Origin: Gammaproteobacteria bacterium RIFCSPHIGHO2_12_FULL_38_11
Lineage (GTDB): Bacteria > Pseudomonadota > Gammaproteobacteria > Coxiellales > Coxiellaceae
Assembly (NCBI GenBank): GCA_001801515.1
Contig: MGXX01000079.1
Coordinates: 1-13,009, forward strand
DNA: 13,009 nt
Reading direction: 5' to 3'
Below the pieces are notes generated by a model. It did no database searches, was not told the DNA's origin, and worked only from the letters and a program-made list of their open reading frames with translations. Shown one piece after another: positions 12,955 through 13,009 of the stretch. The translations under genes were made by a program, and so were the position numbers. Each line of letters starts with the position of its first letter. The stretch's first letter is position 1.

Positions 12955-13009
12955 TTAGATGATTCCATTTCGCTATGGTACAAAAATTCTCGCCTTACTT
13001 TTAAGTCAA
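12927..13009. other. Right flank, apparently the interrupted integrative element
   Basis: Apart from the short frame above there is no gene in these last bases. The second att site expected for an element integrated at the tRNA would have to lie beyond the window. Confidence 0.3.

Noticed and set aside
6811..13009. Second att copy of the tRNA 3' end
   Set aside because: I looked for parts of GGTTCAAGTCCTAGTGGG after the tRNA and saw none, so the element's far end is not in this window or tRNA integration is wrong.

Overview
The window looks like a chromosomal segment of an AT-rich gammaproteobacterium. The best anchors are a DnaG primase and a sigma-70 RpoD in the usual dnaG-rpoD order, followed by a CAU-anticodon tRNA that looks like tRNA-Ile2. 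The AT-richness, many long-armed inverted repeats and a lone predicted membrane-anchored protein of unknown family would suit a Legionellales/Coxiella-type host-associated lineage. That assignment is inference only.

Left part (1-2744): about 500 bp of repeat-rich, apparently non-coding DNA. Next comes a leftward unknown gene (505-1617/1629) whose product has one hydrophobic segment near its N-terminus. A second repeat-rich spacer (1630-2189) carries a perfect 39-bp inverted repeat and two operator-like palindromes. A rightward unknown gene (2190-2744) sits where rpsU would be expected upstream of dnaG.

Core part (2793-6887): dnaG, rpoD and tRNA-Ile2(CAU), all rightward. RpoD carries an Ala/Lys/Glu-rich plus acidic low-complexity insert between conserved regions 1.2 and 2.

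Accessory part (about 6890 to beyond the window end): probably an integrative element next to the tRNA. It holds a toxin-antitoxin-like pair (excisionase-type HTH protein plus PIN-domain protein) with a strong promoter overlapped by repeated operators, then a convergent tyrosine recombinase with all catalytic residues. A second mobile element of about 3.5 kb (roughly 9421-12909) seems to have inserted in the small gene just upstream of the integrase: a 3' coding remnant lies left of it and a possible 5' remnant right of it. This transposon has four leftward genes: a zinc-ribbon/HTH protein, a DD35E rve-family (TniA/MuA-like) transposase, a TniB/ExeA-like AAA+ ATPase, and a 76-residue protein. 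A strong intrinsic terminator follows.

The most interesting signals are in this transposon. The 76-residue protein ends in FDDEIPF, nearly the conserved C-terminal tip of single-strand DNA-binding protein (SSB), which suggests recruitment of host replication or repair enzymes. The first gene has a leader with two hairpins, one of which hides its Shine-Dalgarno sequence. A TAATCACAT-like motif recurs at both ends and in the internal promoter-like spacer, which could couple end binding to transcription control.
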